A stretch of 64,000 bases of DNA from Paenarthrobacter ilicis (GCF_016907545.1 NZ_JAFBCD010000001.1:434001-498000); one strand, 5' to 3'; counted from the first letter of the stretch, positions 44,633 to 55,810 are shown. Notes: generated from the sequence alone by a model not told the origin. Numbers and translations: made by a program.

Positions 44633-46039
44633 ATGTCACAGTCCATCGCCGCACACCCTGACAGGCTCCTGCCCGCAGATCCCGGGACGCGCAGCATCGC
44701 GCGCTCTTTGTTGGAGCGCGTCCAGGACCTGCCCATCATTTCTCCTCACGGTCACGTTGACGCTGCCGTCATCGAGCAGAACTCGCCGTTCCCCGATCCC
44801 TCGGCACTGCTGGTCAGCCCCGACCATTACGTCACGCGCCTGATCCACGCCAATGGCGCCCCCATGGACCAACTGCTGGCAGGATCCGTGTCTGCGCCGG
44901 AGTCCAGGGAGATCTGGCGGACGTTCGTTGAGGCGTGGCCCTTGTTCGAAGGAACGGCCTCCGGGTACTGGTTGCGGACCCAATTCGACTCCGTCTTCAA
45001 GCTTGGAGCGGACCTCAGTGAGATCCCTGCGGATACAAGCTATGACGCGATCGCCGCCAAGCTGGTGGAACCCGACTTCCGCCCACGGCAGCTGTTCAAG
45101 GACTTCAACATAGAGGTCCTGGCAACCACTGATGATCCCTTGGACTCTTTGGCCAGCCATAAGGCGCTCACGGATGACCCCAGCTTCAACGGCAGGGTGC
45201 TCCCCACGTTCCGCCCGGATGCCTACCTCAACATTGCCCACCCGCAGTGGAGCAGCAATGTTGACCGCTTGATGGAGACAGCTGCTGACGGTGCCACCGG
45301 CTACGCGGGCTATATTGCGGCGCTTGAGAACCGGCGTCGTTATTTTGTAGAGCATGGCGCGGTGTCCGCGGACCATGGTGTCCGGACGCCGGCAACGCTG
45401 AAGCTCACGGATGCTGACGCCGCGGCGCTCTTCGAGAAGGCCCGTGCCGGCAAGGCTACGGACGCGGACAGGGACGCCTTCGAGGCCCACATGATGTACC
45501 AGATGGCGCGCATGTCCGTGGAGGACGGCCTGGTGATGACCATCCACCCGGGCTCCTACCGCAACCACCACGAGCCTACGTTCAAGGAATTCGGTGCGGA
45601 TACCGGTCACGACATCCCGTTCGCCGTCAATTACACCGAGGCGATCCGCCCGTTGTTGCAGGATTTCGGCACCGCCAAAGACTTCCACCTTGTCCTTTTC
45701 ACGTTGGATGAGACGGTCTTTTCCCGCGAACTCGCACCGCTGGCTGGTTTCTATCCCTCGGTCTACGTCGGTGCGCCGTGGTGGTTCCTTGACGCCCCGG
45801 ACGCCATGCTGCGCTTCCGCTCGGCCGTCACGGAGACCGCCGGTTTCTCGCGCTCGTCTGGATTCATCGATGACACCCGTGCCTTCTGTTCCATCCCGGC
45901 GCGGCACGACGCCTCCCGCCGGATTGAAGCGTCCTTCCTTGCCCGCCTGGTTGCCGAGCACCGGGTCACGGAAGACCGCGCGCACGAGCTGATCCTGGAC
46001 GTCGTCGACTCTTCACCGCGCCGGGTGTTCAAGCTATGA
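44633..46039 (+). CDS. uxaC: Glucuronate/uronate isomerase
   Basis: The 468-residue protein is an amidohydrolase-fold uronate isomerase with PIISPHGHVDAAVIEQ at the first metal/active-site strand, EVLATTDDPLDSLASHKAL, MTIHPGSYRNHHEPTFKEFG and PWWFLDAPDAMLRFR. UxaC turns D-glucuronate into D-fructuronate, or galacturonate into tagaturonate. It is directly behind a LacI operator. The start has no strong ribosome site, which is unusual for this region; the ATG is the only sensible one. Its stop overlaps the reductase gene by 4 bp, so the product is passed straight on. Confidence 0.93.
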   Translation: MSQSIAAHPDRLLPADPGTRSIARSLLERVQDLPIISPHGHVDAAVIEQNSPFPDPSALLVSPDHYVTRLIHANGAPMDQLLAGSVSAPESREIWRTFVEAWPLFEGTASGYWLRTQFDSVFKLGADLSEIPADTSYDAIAAKLVEPDFRPRQLFKDFNIEVLATTDDPLDSLASHKALTDDPSFNGRVLPTFRPDAYLNIAHPQWSSNVDRLMETAADGATGYAGYIAALENRRRYFVEHGAVSADHGVRTPATLKLTDADAAALFEKARAGKATDADRDAFEAHMMYQMARMSVEDGLVMTIHPGSYRNHHEPTFKEFGADTGHDIPFAVNYTEAIRPLLQDFGTAKDFHLVLFTLDETVFSRELAPLAGFYPSVYVGAPWWFLDAPDAMLRFRSAVTETAGFSRSSGFIDDTRAFCSIPARHDASRRIEASFLARLVAEHRVTEDRAHELILDVVDSSPRRVFKL

Positions 46040-47394
46040 GCGAGCCGTTGCTGAGCAGGGAAGTCTCGCATGCCGCCAAGGCGCCGGTCAGGATAGTGCA
46101 CCTGGGACTGGGCGCTTTCCACCGCTCCCATCAGGCCTGGTACACGCAGCACGCGGGCGACGCGGCGGAGTGGGGCATTGCCTCCTTCACCGGCCGGCGC
46201 CCGGACGCCGCAGAAGTTCTGGCCGCCCAGGATGGCCTTTTCACCGTGGTGGAGCGCTCCGATGCGGGCGACACCTTCGAGGTTGTTGGCAGCATAGTTG
46301 AAGCTGTGGACGGCGCCAATGTGCAGCGCTTGGTGGAACTGCTGGCCGCCGGCAGCACCGCTGTTGTCACCTTGACCATCACCGAAGCAGCCTACGGATT
46401 CGGCGCAGCTGATGTTCCGTTGCTGCGCGCCGGAGGTGAACCTGCGACGCCGTTGGGCCGCTTGGTTCTTGGCCTCGCCGCCCGCAGGGATGCCGACGCC
46501 GGACCACTCGCCGTGGTGTCGTGCGACAATCTGTCCGACAACGGCTCGGTTGCCAAGCGGGGTGTGCTGGCCATTGCGCAGGACTACAGTGCGGAACTGG
46601 CTGCGTGGATTGAACACAATGTCAGCTTTGTCAGCACCTCCGTGGACAGGATTACGCCCCGTACCACGGACGCGGATCTCGACGCCGTTGCGGCCTCGTG
46701 CGGGTACCGGGACCACGCGCCGGTGGTCACGGAGCCGTTCCACAACTGGGTTCTCAGCGGCGATTTTCCCGCGGGCCGTCCGCGGTGGGAGGACTCCGGG
46801 GCCGTGTTCGTGGACGGGATTGAACCGTACGAGAACCGGAAGCTTTGGCTCCTCAACGGTGCCCACTCGATCCTTGCCTACGCCGGGCAGTTGCGTGGCC
46901 ACACCACGGTGGCCGAAGCGCTTGCTGACCCCGTATGTCTGCGTGCCGTCGAGGAATTCTGGGACGAGGCCTCACGTCATCTGGATGGTGATGATCTTGG
47001 CGTCCCCGGATACCGGGCCGCCCTGCTGGAGCGGTTCGGCAACTCCCGGATTGCCCACCACCTTGCGCAGATCGCCATGGACGCCACCACCAAACTGCGG
47101 ATGCGGGCTGTCCCTGTGCTGCGGGCTGAGCGCGATGCGGGCAGGAGCGGTGAAGCTGCGGCAAGGATGATCGCCGTCTGGTCTGCGTTCGTGGGAGTAA
47201 GCCCCGGGCTGCAGGATCCAGAGTCGGGGGCGGTGGCTGCTGCCAACGAACTGACCGGCCTTGAACGAACGGCTGCCCTGGTGCGCTTGCTTGATCCAGA
47301 GCTGGCCCGGGACGCGGCGATAGTGGAGCTCGTCACCAAACTCAGTGGCGACTTTGCGGCTCCAGTAACCGTGGATTCAGGTACGGCGGCTTAG
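46036..47394 (+). CDS. uxuB: Mannitol dehydrogenase-family oxidoreductase, likely fructuronate reductase
   Basis: The 452-residue protein has the polyol-dehydrogenase Rossmann start VRIVHLGLGAFHRSHQAWYT, VVSCDNLSDNGSVAK and KLWLLNGAHSILAYAG (the catalytic-type Lys and Asn-x2-His) and MDATTKLRMRAVPVL. This is the long-chain mannitol/fructuronate/tagaturonate dehydrogenase family. Behind uxaC and near manD, reduction of D-fructuronate to D-mannonate with NADH is the natural assignment. It overlaps uxaC by 4 bp and is followed by a terminator. Confidence 0.9.
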   Translation: MSEPLLSREVSHAAKAPVRIVHLGLGAFHRSHQAWYTQHAGDAAEWGIASFTGRRPDAAEVLAAQDGLFTVVERSDAGDTFEVVGSIVEAVDGANVQRLVELLAAGSTAVVTLTITEAAYGFGAADVPLLRAGGEPATPLGRLVLGLAARRDADAGPLAVVSCDNLSDNGSVAKRGVLAIAQDYSAELAAWIEHNVSFVSTSVDRITPRTTDADLDAVAASCGYRDHAPVVTEPFHNWVLSGDFPAGRPRWEDSGAVFVDGIEPYENRKLWLLNGAHSILAYAGQLRGHTTVAEALADPVCLRAVEEFWDEASRHLDGDDLGVPGYRAALLERFGNSRIAHHLAQIAMDATTKLRMRAVPVLRAERDAGRSGEAAARMIAVWSAFVGVSPGLQDPESGAVAAANELTGLERTAALVRLLDPELARDAAIVELVTKLSGDFAAPVTVDSGTAA

Positions 47395-47424
47395 GGGGTT
47401 CCCTCTGATTGCCGGCTTGTTGGC

Positions 47425-47475
47425 TGGCCCAGAGTGTCCGGATTTGTCCGGCTCCTGGGCCACTTTCATTTAATG
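47425..47475 (+). terminator. Terminator after uxuB
   Basis: TGGCCCAG (47425-47432) pairs with CTGGGCCA (47455-47462), with TCCGGA-rich sequence in the loop, followed by CTTTCATTT. Confidence 0.6.
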
Positions 47476-47497
47476 CGTGGATTCGTGAAGGAAATTT

Positions 47498-47515
47498 GCG
47501 GCAACCGATTGCCAA
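47498..47515. promoter_or_regulatory. LacI-type operator 5
   Basis: GCGGCAACCGATTGCCAA lies 113 bp before the transporter start. The first two bases deviate, and an extra ATTGCCAA half-site follows at 47518-47525. Confidence 0.68.
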
Positions 47516-47627
47516 GCATTGCCAAAGTGACTAGAGTTACATCAGCTGCACAAGCCGTTTCTGCTCCGGTCTCCGCGTGCGTTGAGCGGTGCGGCACGCA
47601 ATGAAGCGATGGGTAAAGGAGCCCGTA

Positions 47628-49013
47628 TTGAAGAAGCTCAGCAAAACCACCATCCTCGGCTATGGAGCCGGCGATGCCGCCAACAACCTTGCCTTCACAA
47701 CGGCCACCATGTTTTTGCTGGTCTACTACACAGACGTCGCCGGGATCTCCGCCGCCGCAGCGGGAACGCTGCTGCTGGTGGTCCGCATTTTCGACGCTTT
47801 CGCGGACGTCTTTGCCGGCCGCTTGGTGGACCGGACCTACAGCAAGCGCTTTGGGAAGTTCCGCCCGTTCATTATGTTTGGCTCCATACCGCTGCTGCTC
47901 CTGAGCGTTGCAACCTTTTCAGTTCCGCAACTGGGTGAAACGGGAACCCTGCTCTATGCCTACGTCACCTATGCTGCGCTGGGACTGGCGTACTCGCTGG
48001 TGAACATTCCCTATGGATCGCTGGCTGGCGCCATGACGCAGGACCCGGGGGACCGCGCCAAATTGGGATCGGCCCGCATGGTGGGCGCTCTTCTTGTGGG
48101 GTCCGCGCTGGGAATCTTCGTTGCCCCGCTGATCAAACCCGGCGCCAACCTCCAAGGCTTGTTCACCACTGTCACCCTGGTGTTCGTGGTAATCGGCGCG
48201 GCCTTGTACTTCTTCACGTTCGTTACTGCCAGGGAGCGGGTTCACAGGGCGGTGCCGCGGGTTTCCTTCAAACAGAGCATGGACACCCTCAAGAGCAACC
48301 GGCCGCTGCTGATGCTCTGCCTGAGTTCGTTCCTCTTCCTGACGGGGTACATGGCCCTATCCTCCGTTCAGTTGTATTACCTGCGCGACGTCCTTGGCCG
48401 GCTGGATCTCTACGCCGTGATGTCCGTCGTGCAGCTGGTCATGACCTTTGTTCTGGCCGCTTTCATGCCCAAGCTGGTGAACAGGTTCGGCAAGAAGACC
48501 GTCTATGTTGCGGCGGGAGCACTGAGCGCCGTGGGCGGCGTCATCATCTTCCTCACTCCTGCGGGCATGACCTGGGTTGGCTTCTCCGGCCTGCTGGTGA
48601 GCATGCTCGGTGTGATGGCTGTAAGCATCGTGGTGTGGGCGCTTGAGGCTGACACTGTTGAGTACGGCGAATGGAAGACCGGCGTCCGCACGGAGGGCAT
48701 TACCTATGCTTTGTTCTCCTTTACCCGCAAGACCGGACAGGCGGTGGGTGGCGCCCTTGCTGCTTACGCCCTGGCCTGGGGTGGCTACAGATCAGGGGTC
48801 ACCCAGACGCCCGAGGCCCTGCTGGGTATCCAGTTCGCAGCCGGGGCCCTGCCCGCCATCATGGTGGTGCTGGCCATCGCCGTGATGGCGAAGTACAAAC
48901 TCACCGATGCGGTGCATGCCCGGATCGTCACCGAGATCCACGCCCGGCGGACGGCCCAGGATCATGGCGCCGCCACGGAAGCTGCCACGCCCGCCGTCGT
49001 CAAAACGCAGTAG
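47628..49013 (+). CDS. GPH-family (glycoside-pentoside-hexuronide) sugar:cation symporter
   Basis: The 461-residue protein has 12 membrane segments and the GPH landmarks [20 protein letters not shown] (Asp-rich helix 2 region), [20 protein letters not shown] and [20 protein letters not shown]. It imports hexuronides or glycosides with a cation. The frame opens at 47589, but AAAGGAG six bases before TTG 47628 makes that the best start. It is behind its own LacI operator and just ahead of manD, so free hexuronate or a glucuronide is its probable substrate. Confidence 0.9.
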   Translation: MKKLSKTTILGYGAGDAANNLAFTTATMFLLVYYTDVAGISAAAAGTLLLVVRIFDAFADVFAGRLVDRTYSKRFGKFRPFIMFGSIPLLLLSVATFSVPQLGETGTLLYAYVTYAALGLAYSLVNIPYGSLAGAMTQDPGDRAKLGSARMVGALLVGSALGIFVAPLIKPGANLQGLFTTVTLVFVVIGAALYFFTFVTARERVHRAVPRVSFKQSMDTLKSNRPLLMLCLSSFLFLTGYMALSSVQLYYLRDVLGRLDLYAVMSVVQLVMTFVLAAFMPKLVNRFGKKTVYVAAGALSAVGGVIIFLTPAGMTWVGFSGLLVSMLGVMAVSIVVWALEADTVEYGEWKTGVRTEGITYALFSFTRKTGQAVGGALAAYALAWGGYRSGVTQTPEALLGIQFAAGALPAIMVVLAIAVMAKYKLTDAVHARIVTEIHARRTAQDHGAATEAATPAVVKTQ

Positions 49014-49025
49014 TCGCTCCACCCT

Positions 49026-49043
49026 TTGGCAACCGATTGCCAA
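49026..49043. promoter_or_regulatory. LacI-type operator 6
   Basis: TTGGCAACCGATTGCCAA, nearly perfectly palindromic, lies 115 bp before the manD start and is the best match in the window. Confidence 0.8.
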
Positions 49044-49158
49044 TTTCTGTCATCCCCTCTACACTCGATCCAACCCCACTTCTCCACGAGATGGCCGGAC
49101 CGGCGCGGAAACCACTGACCGTGCCGGACCTGGCCCTCGCGGCCCGAAAGGAAAAGCT

Positions 49159-50388
49159 GTGAAAATCATTGCCGCTGACGTCTTTGTGACCAGCCCGTCC
49201 CGGAACTTCGTCACCCTGCGCATCACCACCGAGGATGGTGTGACGGGTATTGGAGATGCGACGCTCAACGGCCGTGAGCTGGCCGTCGCCGCGTACCTCA
49301 AGGAGCACGTGGCCCAGCTGCTCATCGGCAAGGATCCGCAGCGGATCGAGGACACCTGGCAGTTCCTGTACCGCAGCTCCTACTGGCGCCGTGGCCCGGT
49401 CACCATGGCCGCCATCGCCGCCGTCGACATGGCGCTGTGGGACATCAAGGGCAAAATGGCGGGAATGCCCGTTTACCAGCTGCTGGGCGGCGCGTCCCGC
49501 AGTGGCCTCCGGGCCTACGGACATGCATCCGGCGCCGATATCCCGTCCCTGTTCGACTCCGTCCGCGAGCACCTGGAACTGGGCTACAAGTCCATCCGCA
49601 TCCAGACCGCGGTGCCGGGTATCAAGGCCGTGTACGGTGTGGCTGCCCAGGCCCAGGCTTCGGGTGAGCGGTACGATTACGAGCCCGCCGGCCGCGGCAA
49701 CTTCCCGCTGGAAGAGGACTGGGACACCCGTGCCTACCTGCGTCACCTGCCCACCGTGTTCGAGGCCGTGCGCAACGAGTTCGGCCCGGAAATCCCCTTG
49801 CTGCACGATGGCCACCACCGCATGACTCCCATCCAGGCCGCCAAACTGGGCAAGGCGTTGGAACCCTACGATCTCTTCTGGCTGGAGGATTGCACGCCGG
49901 CAGAAAACCAGGAGGGCCTGCGCCTGGTCCGCCAGCACACCACCACCCCGTTGGCCATCGGCGAGATATTCAATACGGTGTGGGACTTCCAGACCCTCAT
50001 CAAGGAACAGCTGATCGACTACGTCCGTGCCGCGTCCACCCACTTTGGCGGGATCTCGCCGCTGAAGAAGGTCATGGACTTCGCTGCGCAGTACCAAATC
50101 AAATCCGGCTTCCACGGACCCACCGACATCTCACCGGTTGGTTTCGCTGCGCAGCTGCACGTTGGCCTGGCCATCCACAACTACGGGATCCAGGAATACA
50201 TGCAGCACTCGGACAAGACCAACGAGGTCTTCCAGCAGTCCATGACCTTCAAGGACGGCTACCTGCACCCCGGCGACAACCCCGGCATCGGCGTGGAATT
50301 CAACGAGGAAGCGGCGCTGGCCTTCCCCTACCAGCAGGCCTACCTGCCGTACAACCGCCTCGTGGACGGCACTGTCCATGACTGGTGA
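49159..50388 (+). CDS. manD: D-mannonate dehydratase, enolase superfamily
   Basis: The 409-residue protein has the ManD blocks [60 protein letters not shown] (with the metal-binding Asp/His), [40 protein letters not shown] and [20 protein letters not shown]. It removes water from D-mannonate to give 2-keto-3-deoxygluconate. AAAGGA six bases before GTG 49159 sets the start; the frame from 48907 overlaps the transporter. The gene overlaps the next one by 11 bp. Some ManD relatives also or only act on D-gluconate. Confidence 0.93.
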   Translation: MKIIAADVFVTSPSRNFVTLRITTEDGVTGIGDATLNGRELAVAAYLKEHVAQLLIGKDPQRIEDTWQFLYRSSYWRRGPVTMAAIAAVDMALWDIKGKMAGMPVYQLLGGASRSGLRAYGHASGADIPSLFDSVREHLELGYKSIRIQTAVPGIKAVYGVAAQAQASGERYDYEPAGRGNFPLEEDWDTRAYLRHLPTVFEAVRNEFGPEIPLLHDGHHRMTPIQAAKLGKALEPYDLFWLEDCTPAENQEGLRLVRQHTTTPLAIGEIFNTVWDFQTLIKEQLIDYVRAASTHFGGISPLKKVMDFAAQYQIKSGFHGPTDISPVGFAAQLHVGLAIHNYGIQEYMQHSDKTNEVFQQSMTFKDGYLHPGDNPGIGVEFNEEAALAFPYQQAYLPYNRLVDGTVHDW

Positions 50389-52678
50389 TGCAGCCATGGC
50401 CGGTAAACAGGGCTCTGGTAACCGCCACCACGTGGTGGTCATGGGCGTGGCCGGCTGCGGAAAGAGCACCGTCGGCGCCGCCCTCGCCGAACGCCTTGGC
50501 GCGGAATTCCTCGATGGCGACTCGCTGCACCCGCAGTCCAACATCGACAAGATGGCCGCCGGAACCCCGTTGAACGACGACGACCGCTCACCGTGGTTGG
50601 CCGAAATTGGAAGGCGATTCACGGCGTCGGACTCTCCCTTGGTGATTGCGTGCAGCGCGCTCAAGCGCGCCTACCGCGACATCATCCGTGCCGGTGATTC
50701 GTCCGTGGTTTTCGTGCACCTGCACGGCACCAGGGACGTGTTGCACCAGCGCATGAACTCCCGTCCGGGGCATTTCATGCCGGCGTCATTGTTGGACTCG
50801 CAGCTGGCAACACTGGAGCCCCTGCAGGATGACGAGGCGGGCATGGTGGTCAGCATCGAAACGTCAGTGGAGGACATTGTGGAAGCAGTCAGCGCCAAAC
50901 TCATTGATGCGGCAGCGGCCACGGCCACCGCCGCGGCCGGTCCGTATCTGGTGGACCTGACGGCCGCACCCTTCAATCTCGACGACGACGCCGTCGCCTG
51001 GGTGGAAAGCACCCTTGGCAGCATGACGCTCGAGGAAAAAATCGGCCAGCTGTTCATCAACCACAACAACGATTACTCCCCGGAGTACCTCGACGACGTG
51101 CTGGAGAACTTCCACGTGGGTGGGATGCGCTACCGGCCGGGGCCGTCAGCGGCCGTGCAGGAGCACATCCGGTACGCCCAGTCCAAAACCCGGATCCCCC
51201 TGCTCATCGCCTCCAACCCGGAAATGGGTGGGGCCGGCAGCTGTGACGACGGCACATTCGTGTCCACGCACCTGCAGGCGGGTTCGCACCCGGACAAGTC
51301 GATCGCACGGAAGATGGGGCAGGTAGCCGGTGTGGAAACTGCCGCGCTGGGCTGCAACTGGGCCTTTGCGCCGATTGTGGACATCCACTACAACTGGCGG
51401 AACACCGTCATCTCCACGCGGGCGTTCGGCAACACGCCGGAGATTGTGGTGGAACGGGCCAAGGAATACTTCGACGGCATCAGCGAGTCACCCACTGTGT
51501 GCGCCATGAAGCATTTCCCCGGAGACGGGATTGATGAGCGGGACCAACACGTGGTCACGTCCTACAACACGCTTGGCTACAGGGAATGGGACCAGACGTA
51601 CGGCCACGTGTACCGGGAGATGATCGGGCACGGCGTGCAGTCCATCATGGTGGGCCACATAGGCGCCCCCGAGGTATCCCGCCATTTCCGGCCAGGCCTG
51701 ACGGACGCGGAGATCCTCCCGGCAACTCTTGCTCCCGAACTGCTGCAGGACCTGCTGCGCGGAGAGCTCGGCTTCAACGGGCTGGTCCTCACGGATGCTT
51801 CGCTGATGGTTGGCCTGACGCAGGCCATGAAGCGCCGCGACCTGGTGCCGGCCACCATCGCCGCCGGTTGCGATATGTTCCTGTTCTTCCGCAATGGCGG
51901 CGAAGACTTCCAGTACATGATGGATGGCTATAAGTCCGGCGTCATCAGCGATTCGCGGTTGGATGATGCACTCCGCCGGATTCTTGGACTGAAAGCCAGC
52001 TTGGGCCTGCACGTCCGGGGCGCGCTGGTCCCTCCGGCCGAAGCCTTGGCAGTCATCGGCAGTGAAGCCCACAAGGTCATAGCTGCTGATATTGCCGACA
52101 AAACCGTGACCCTGGTGAAGGACACCGCGCACAACCTGCCGTTGACTCCGGAAACGCACAAGCGCATCCGGCTTTATGGGATTTCGGGTGGGGCCGACTT
52201 CACCCGGGGGGATCCGCTGGCTTACCTTGACGTGGTCAAGGAGGAGCTTGAAGCTGCTGGTTTTGACGTGGACGTGTTCAAGACGGCGGATCAGCGGGAA
52301 GCGGCGGGGGAGAAGGGCATGAACTTCATGCGGGTTCTCTCCGAAGAAGCCACTGCCGATTACGCGGAGCGCTACGACGCGGCCCTGGTATTCGCCAACG
52401 TGAAGGGCTTCGCCCAGGAGGCGTCCATCCGGATCAAATGGTCCTCGCCCATGGCGGCGGAGATTCCTTGGTACGCCACAGAGGTTCCCACGGTTTTCGT
52501 CTCCCTGAACCAGCCCAACCACCTCATTGATGTGCCCATGGTGCGGACTGCCATCCACGCCCATGCTGCATCCCGTGAGGCCATACGGGCCGTCGTCGGA
52601 AAAATCCAAGGCACATCGGACTTCCAGGGCACCTTCAACCAGAACGTTTTCTGCGACTCCTTCGACACCAGGCTTTAG
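50378..52678 (+). CDS. Gluconokinase fused to a GH3 glycoside hydrolase
   Basis: Residues 18-178 are a gluconokinase: Walker [11 protein letters not shown] (22-31), [20 protein letters not shown] and NDDDRSPWL, then SALKRAYRD. After an Ala/Thr-rich linker (about 178-190) comes a GH3 enzyme (about 200-766) with KHFPGDG (378-384), an Asp389-x-His391 pair like the NagZ dyad, and VLTDAS with Asp473 as expected nucleophile. There is no signal peptide, so both parts act in the cytosol. I know of no standard enzyme with this fusion, and the frame shows no break. It may free and phosphorylate a sugar acid from an imported glycoside. Starts at 50378 or 50396 are both possible, overlapping or abutting manD. 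Confidence 0.88.
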   Translation: MTGDAAMAGKQGSGNRHHVVVMGVAGCGKSTVGAALAERLGAEFLDGDSLHPQSNIDKMAAGTPLNDDDRSPWLAEIGRRFTASDSPLVIACSALKRAYRDIIRAGDSSVVFVHLHGTRDVLHQRMNSRPGHFMPASLLDSQLATLEPLQDDEAGMVVSIETSVEDIVEAVSAKLIDAAAATATAAAGPYLVDLTAAPFNLDDDAVAWVESTLGSMTLEEKIGQLFINHNNDYSPEYLDDVLENFHVGGMRYRPGPSAAVQEHIRYAQSKTRIPLLIASNPEMGGAGSCDDGTFVSTHLQAGSHPDKSIARKMGQVAGVETAALGCNWAFAPIVDIHYNWRNTVISTRAFGNTPEIVVERAKEYFDGISESPTVCAMKHFPGDGIDERDQHVVTSYNTLGYREWDQTYGHVYREMIGHGVQSIMVGHIGAPEVSRHFRPGLTDAEILPATLAPELLQDLLRGELGFNGLVLTDASLMVGLTQAMKRRDLVPATIAAGCDMFLFFRNGGEDFQYMMDGYKSGVISDSRLDDALRRILGLKASLGLHVRGALVPPAEALAVIGSEAHKVIAADIADKTVTLVKDTAHNLPLTPETHKRIRLYGISGGADFTRGDPLAYLDVVKEELEAAGFDVDVFKTADQREAAGEKGMNFMRVLSEEATADYAERYDAALVFANVKGFAQEASIRIKWSSPMAAEIPWYATEVPTVFVSLNQPNHLIDVPMVRTAIHAHAASREAIRAVVGKIQGTSDFQGTFNQNVFCDSFDTRL

Positions 52679-52721
52679 TCCAGCAGGCCCCAACGGGGCC
52701 GTGGCCATGTTACTTCCGGGT

Positions 52722-52765
52722 AGGCCCGATGCCGCGTTATCCAGCGGTATCGGGCCTTCCTTGCG
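52722..52765 (+). terminator. Terminator after the gluconokinase-GH3 gene
   Basis: AGGCCCGATGCCGC (52722-52735) pairs with GCGGTATCGGGCCT (52744-52757), one mismatch, followed by TCCTT. Confidence 0.75.
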
Positions 52766-52788
52766 TCTCTCCACGGTAGTGCCGCTGA

Positions 52789-52804
52789 TTGTGAACGCTA
52801 ACAA
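52789..52804. promoter_or_regulatory. Upstream operator of the sugar transporter
   Basis: TTGTGAACGCTAACAA is the exact reverse complement of the site at 52879-52894. The half-palindromic form is typical for LacI-family proteins. Confidence 0.75.
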
Positions 52805-52865
52805 CGTTTCAAGTCAACACCTTTCGGGTACGCGTCCATCGAAACCATTTCGTGATCCAGCCCAC

Positions 52866-52895
52866 TTGACCGACGGTATTGTTAGCGTTCACAAT
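52866..52895 (+). promoter_or_regulatory. Promoter overlapped by the second operator
   Basis: TTGACC (52866-52871) and CACAAT (52890-52895) are 18 bp apart. The operator TTGTTAGCGTTCACAA (52879-52894) lies between and over the -10, so a bound repressor would exclude polymerase. The two operators are 90 bp apart centre to centre, suiting a DNA loop. Confidence 0.6.
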
Positions 52896-53029
52896 GGCAT
52901 TCGCACCACCTTTCAGTGGCATGTGCCGCACCCCAGCCCACAAGCCCACTAAGCGTTACCGTGCCGGACGCGCAGATGCTCCGGCTTGCATCAGAGTTCG
53001 CGGCAAAGCTGCCGCGTAAGGAGAGCAAC

Positions 53030-54154
53030 GTGAGATTGAAGAAACTCCTGGGCGCCGTCGCGGTGGTCCTGACCTTGACCGTGGGAGCCACGGGCTGCGG
53101 AGCCCGCGGTGGAACCGCCGAGTCCAGCACGGCCGCCAACCCCAGCGACTCCCTGGTGGGTATCTCGATGCCAACCCAGACGTCCGAGCGCTGGATCGCT
53201 GACGGAGCCAACGTTGAGAAGTCCCTGAAGGACCTCGGCTACAAGACCGACCTTCAGTTCGCCAACGACGACATTCCCACCCAGGTTTCCCAGATCGAGA
53301 ACATGCTGACGAAGGGTGCCAAGGCGCTCATCATCGCAGCGATCGACGGCACCACCCTGACCGATGTCCTGGCCAAGGCCAAGGAGCAGAACGTCAAGGT
53401 CATCGCCTACGACCGCCTCATTAACGGAACCCCGAACGTGGACTACTACACCACCTTCGACAACTACACAGTGGGCGTCCAGCAGGCCACATCGCTGCTG
53501 ACCGGCCTGGGCCTTGTTGACGCCAGCGGCAAGAAGGTTGAGGGCAAGGGCCCGTTCAACGTTGAACTGTTCGCCGGAAGCCCGGACGACAACAACGCCA
53601 ACTTCTTCTGGACCGGCGCCATGGACACCCTCAAGCCGTACCTGGATGCGGGCACCTTGAAGGTACCCAGCGGCCAGACCAAGTTTGAGCAGGCAGCCAT
53701 CCTGCGCTGGCAGGCACCCGTTGCCCAGAAGCGCATGGAAGACATCCTCACCTCGGCTTACAGCTCCGGCACCAAGCTGAACGGTGTTCTGTCCCCGTAC
53801 GATGGCCTGTCCATCGGCATCATTTCCGCACTGACCAGCACCGGCGGTTACGCCACCGGCAGCCTGCCCGTAGTGACCGGTCAGGACGCTGAAAAGGGCT
53901 CCGTGAAGTCCATCATCGCCGGCGAGCAGTACTCAACAATCTTCAAGGACACCCGCCAGCTGGGCGCACAGGCCGTGAAGATGGTTGACGCAGTCCTCAA
54001 GGGCACCGAACCGGAAACCAACGACACCAAGACCTACAACAACAAGGTCAAGGTTGTCCCGGCATTCCTCCTGAAGTCCGTGATCATCACCAAGGACAAC
54101 TACAAGAAGGAACTCATCGACTCGGGCTACTACAAGGAATCCGACGTCAAGTAA
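53030..54154 (+). CDS. chvE: ChvE-type multiple-sugar-binding lipoprotein
   Basis: The 374-residue protein has a lipoprotein signal ending LTVGATGC (lipobox) and a ribose-binding-fold body of the ChvE/xylose type: [60 protein letters not shown] and [20 protein letters not shown]. Length and motifs fit aldose-binding proteins for xylose, glucose, galactose or arabinose. AAGGAGAG before GTG 53030 sets the start. It is first in an operon with one double-ATPase and one permease gene, the CUT2 arrangement, controlled by paired LacI sites upstream. Confidence 0.93.
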   Translation: MRLKKLLGAVAVVLTLTVGATGCGARGGTAESSTAANPSDSLVGISMPTQTSERWIADGANVEKSLKDLGYKTDLQFANDDIPTQVSQIENMLTKGAKALIIAAIDGTTLTDVLAKAKEQNVKVIAYDRLINGTPNVDYYTTFDNYTVGVQQATSLLTGLGLVDASGKKVEGKGPFNVELFAGSPDDNNANFFWTGAMDTLKPYLDAGTLKVPSGQTKFEQAAILRWQAPVAQKRMEDILTSAYSSGTKLNGVLSPYDGLSIGIISALTSTGGYATGSLPVVTGQDAEKGSVKSIIAGEQYSTIFKDTRQLGAQAVKMVDAVLKGTEPETNDTKTYNNKVKVVPAFLLKSVIITKDNYKKELIDSGYYKESDVK

Positions 54155-54280
54155 CACCCCGTGGCCCCGCCGTTCCGTGCCTGCATTCCCTGCAGCCCGG
54201 TCCGGCGGGGCCACCGCCTCCTTAGAGCCTGTCCGAGTCCTCGGCCCGGCCAAGTTCCAACCAGTCAGCGGGAATTGACG

Positions 54281-55810
54281 ATGAACGTACCCATTCTTCA
54301 AATGCGAGGAATCACCAAGACCTTCCCCGGGGTTAAAGCCCTTCAGGACGTCACCCTGGACGTCAACAGAGGTGAGGTCCACGCCATTTGCGGCGAGAAC
54401 GGCGCTGGGAAATCCACCCTCATGAAGGTCCTGTCCGGCGTTTACGCCCACAACACTTTCGACGGCGACATCCTGTTCGAGAACCAGCCCTGCGAGTTTT
54501 CCGATATCACCGACAGCGAGAAGCGCGGCATCGTGATCATCCACCAGGAACTGGCACTCAGCCCCTACCTGTCCATCGCGGAGAACATCTATCTTGGCAA
54601 CGAGCTCGCCAACAAGGGCTGGGTGGATTGGCGGAAGACCAATCTGGAAGCCGCCAAGTTGCTGGCGCGCGTTGGGCTCAGCGAAAACCCGGTCACCCCC
54701 ATCCAGCACATCAGCGTCGGCAAGCAGCAGCTTGTGGAGATCGCCAAGGCGCTGTCCAAAGAGGTGAAACTCCTCATCCTGGACGAGCCCACGGCCGCGC
54801 TCAACGACGAGGACTCGGACCACTTGCTGGACCTGATCCTGCACCTCAAGGGCCAGGGCGTCACCAGCATCATCATCAGCCACAAGCTCAACGAAATCCG
54901 CAAGGTGGCCGACGCCGTCACCATCATCCGCGACGGCAAGTCGATCGAAACGCTGCGGCTGGACCAGGGAGAGATCACCCAGGAGCGGATCATCCGCGGC
55001 ATGGTGGGCCGTGACCTCGAAAGCCTGTACCCGGACCGGACTCCCAGCATTGGGGAGGAAGTCCTCCGCATTGAAGACTGGACTGTCCAGCACCCGCAGG
55101 ACCACTCCCGCATGGTGGTCAACAATGCCAACCTCAATGTCCGCAAGGGCGAGGTTGTCGGCTTGGCAGGACTCATGGGAGCAGGCCGCACGGAACTGGC
55201 CATGAGCGTCTTCGGCCGGACCTACGGACGCGCCGTTTCAGGCAAGGTCTACAAGTACGGCAAGGAAATCAACACGTCCACGGTGTCGGACGCAATCGAT
55301 AACGGAATTGCCTACGCCACCGAGGACCGGAAGCACTACGGCTTGAACCTGATCGAGGACATCAAGCGGAACATCTCCATGGCTTCCCTGGGAAAAATTG
55401 CCAAGCGCGGCTGGGTGGACGGCAACCAGGAAACCACCGTGGCCAACCAGTACCGGAAGAGCATGAACATCAAAGCTCCTTCCGTTGCGGCGATCACCGG
55501 CAAACTTTCCGGCGGAAACCAGCAAAAAGTGGTGCTGAGCAAATGGATGTTCTCGGACCCGGACGTCCTGATCCTGGACGAGCCCACCCGTGGCATTGAT
55601 GTGGGCGCCAAATTCGAGATTTACACGATCATTGCCCAGCTCGCGGCGGCCGGAAAAGCCGTCATTGTGATCTCCTCTGAACTGCCTGAGCTTCTGGGCA
55701 TTTGCGACAGGATCTACACGTTGTCCGCGGGCCACATCACCGGCGAAGTCCCCATCGCCGAGGCCACCCAGGAAACCCTCATGCACTTCATGACCAAAGA
55801 GAAGGAATAA
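54281..55810 (+). CDS. gguA: CUT2-type sugar ABC transporter ATP-binding protein (double ATPase)
   Basis: The 509-residue protein holds two ABC domains. The first has Walker [11 protein letters not shown] and signature [16 protein letters not shown] with Walker [13 protein letters not shown]. The second has a degenerate Walker A ([10 protein letters not shown]) and signature [14 protein letters not shown] with [13 protein letters not shown]. This is the usual asymmetry of RbsA/XylG/GguA. A start at ATG 54281 has GGGAA upstream; the frame to 54161 is empty leader. It energises uptake of the sugar bound by the upstream lipoprotein. The permease gene follows after 5 nt. Confidence 0.94.
   Translation: MNVPILQMRGITKTFPGVKALQDVTLDVNRGEVHAICGENGAGKSTLMKVLSGVYAHNTFDGDILFENQPCEFSDITDSEKRGIVIIHQELALSPYLSIAENIYLGNELANKGWVDWRKTNLEAAKLLARVGLSENPVTPIQHISVGKQQLVEIAKALSKEVKLLILDEPTAALNDEDSDHLLDLILHLKGQGVTSIIISHKLNEIRKVADAVTIIRDGKSIETLRLDQGEITQERIIRGMVGRDLESLYPDRTPSIGEEVLRIEDWTVQHPQDHSRMVVNNANLNVRKGEVVGLAGLMGAGRTELAMSVFGRTYGRAVSGKVYKYGKEINTSTVSDAIDNGIAYATEDRKHYGLNLIEDIKRNISMASLGKIAKRGWVDGNQETTVANQYRKSMNIKAPSVAAITGKLSGGNQQKVVLSKWMFSDPDVLILDEPTRGIDVGAKFEIYTIIAQLAAAGKAVIVISSELPELLGICDRIYTLSAGHITGEVPIAEATQETLMHFMTKEKE

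Larger units (their letters stand above)
52679..53029. other. Regulatory intergenic region before the ChvE-type transporter
   Basis: These 351 bp hold a terminator for the upstream gene, two exact inverted 16-bp operators, a promoter, and the leader of the binding-protein gene. An open frame from 52916 continues into that gene but lacks a start signal. Confidence 0.6.
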
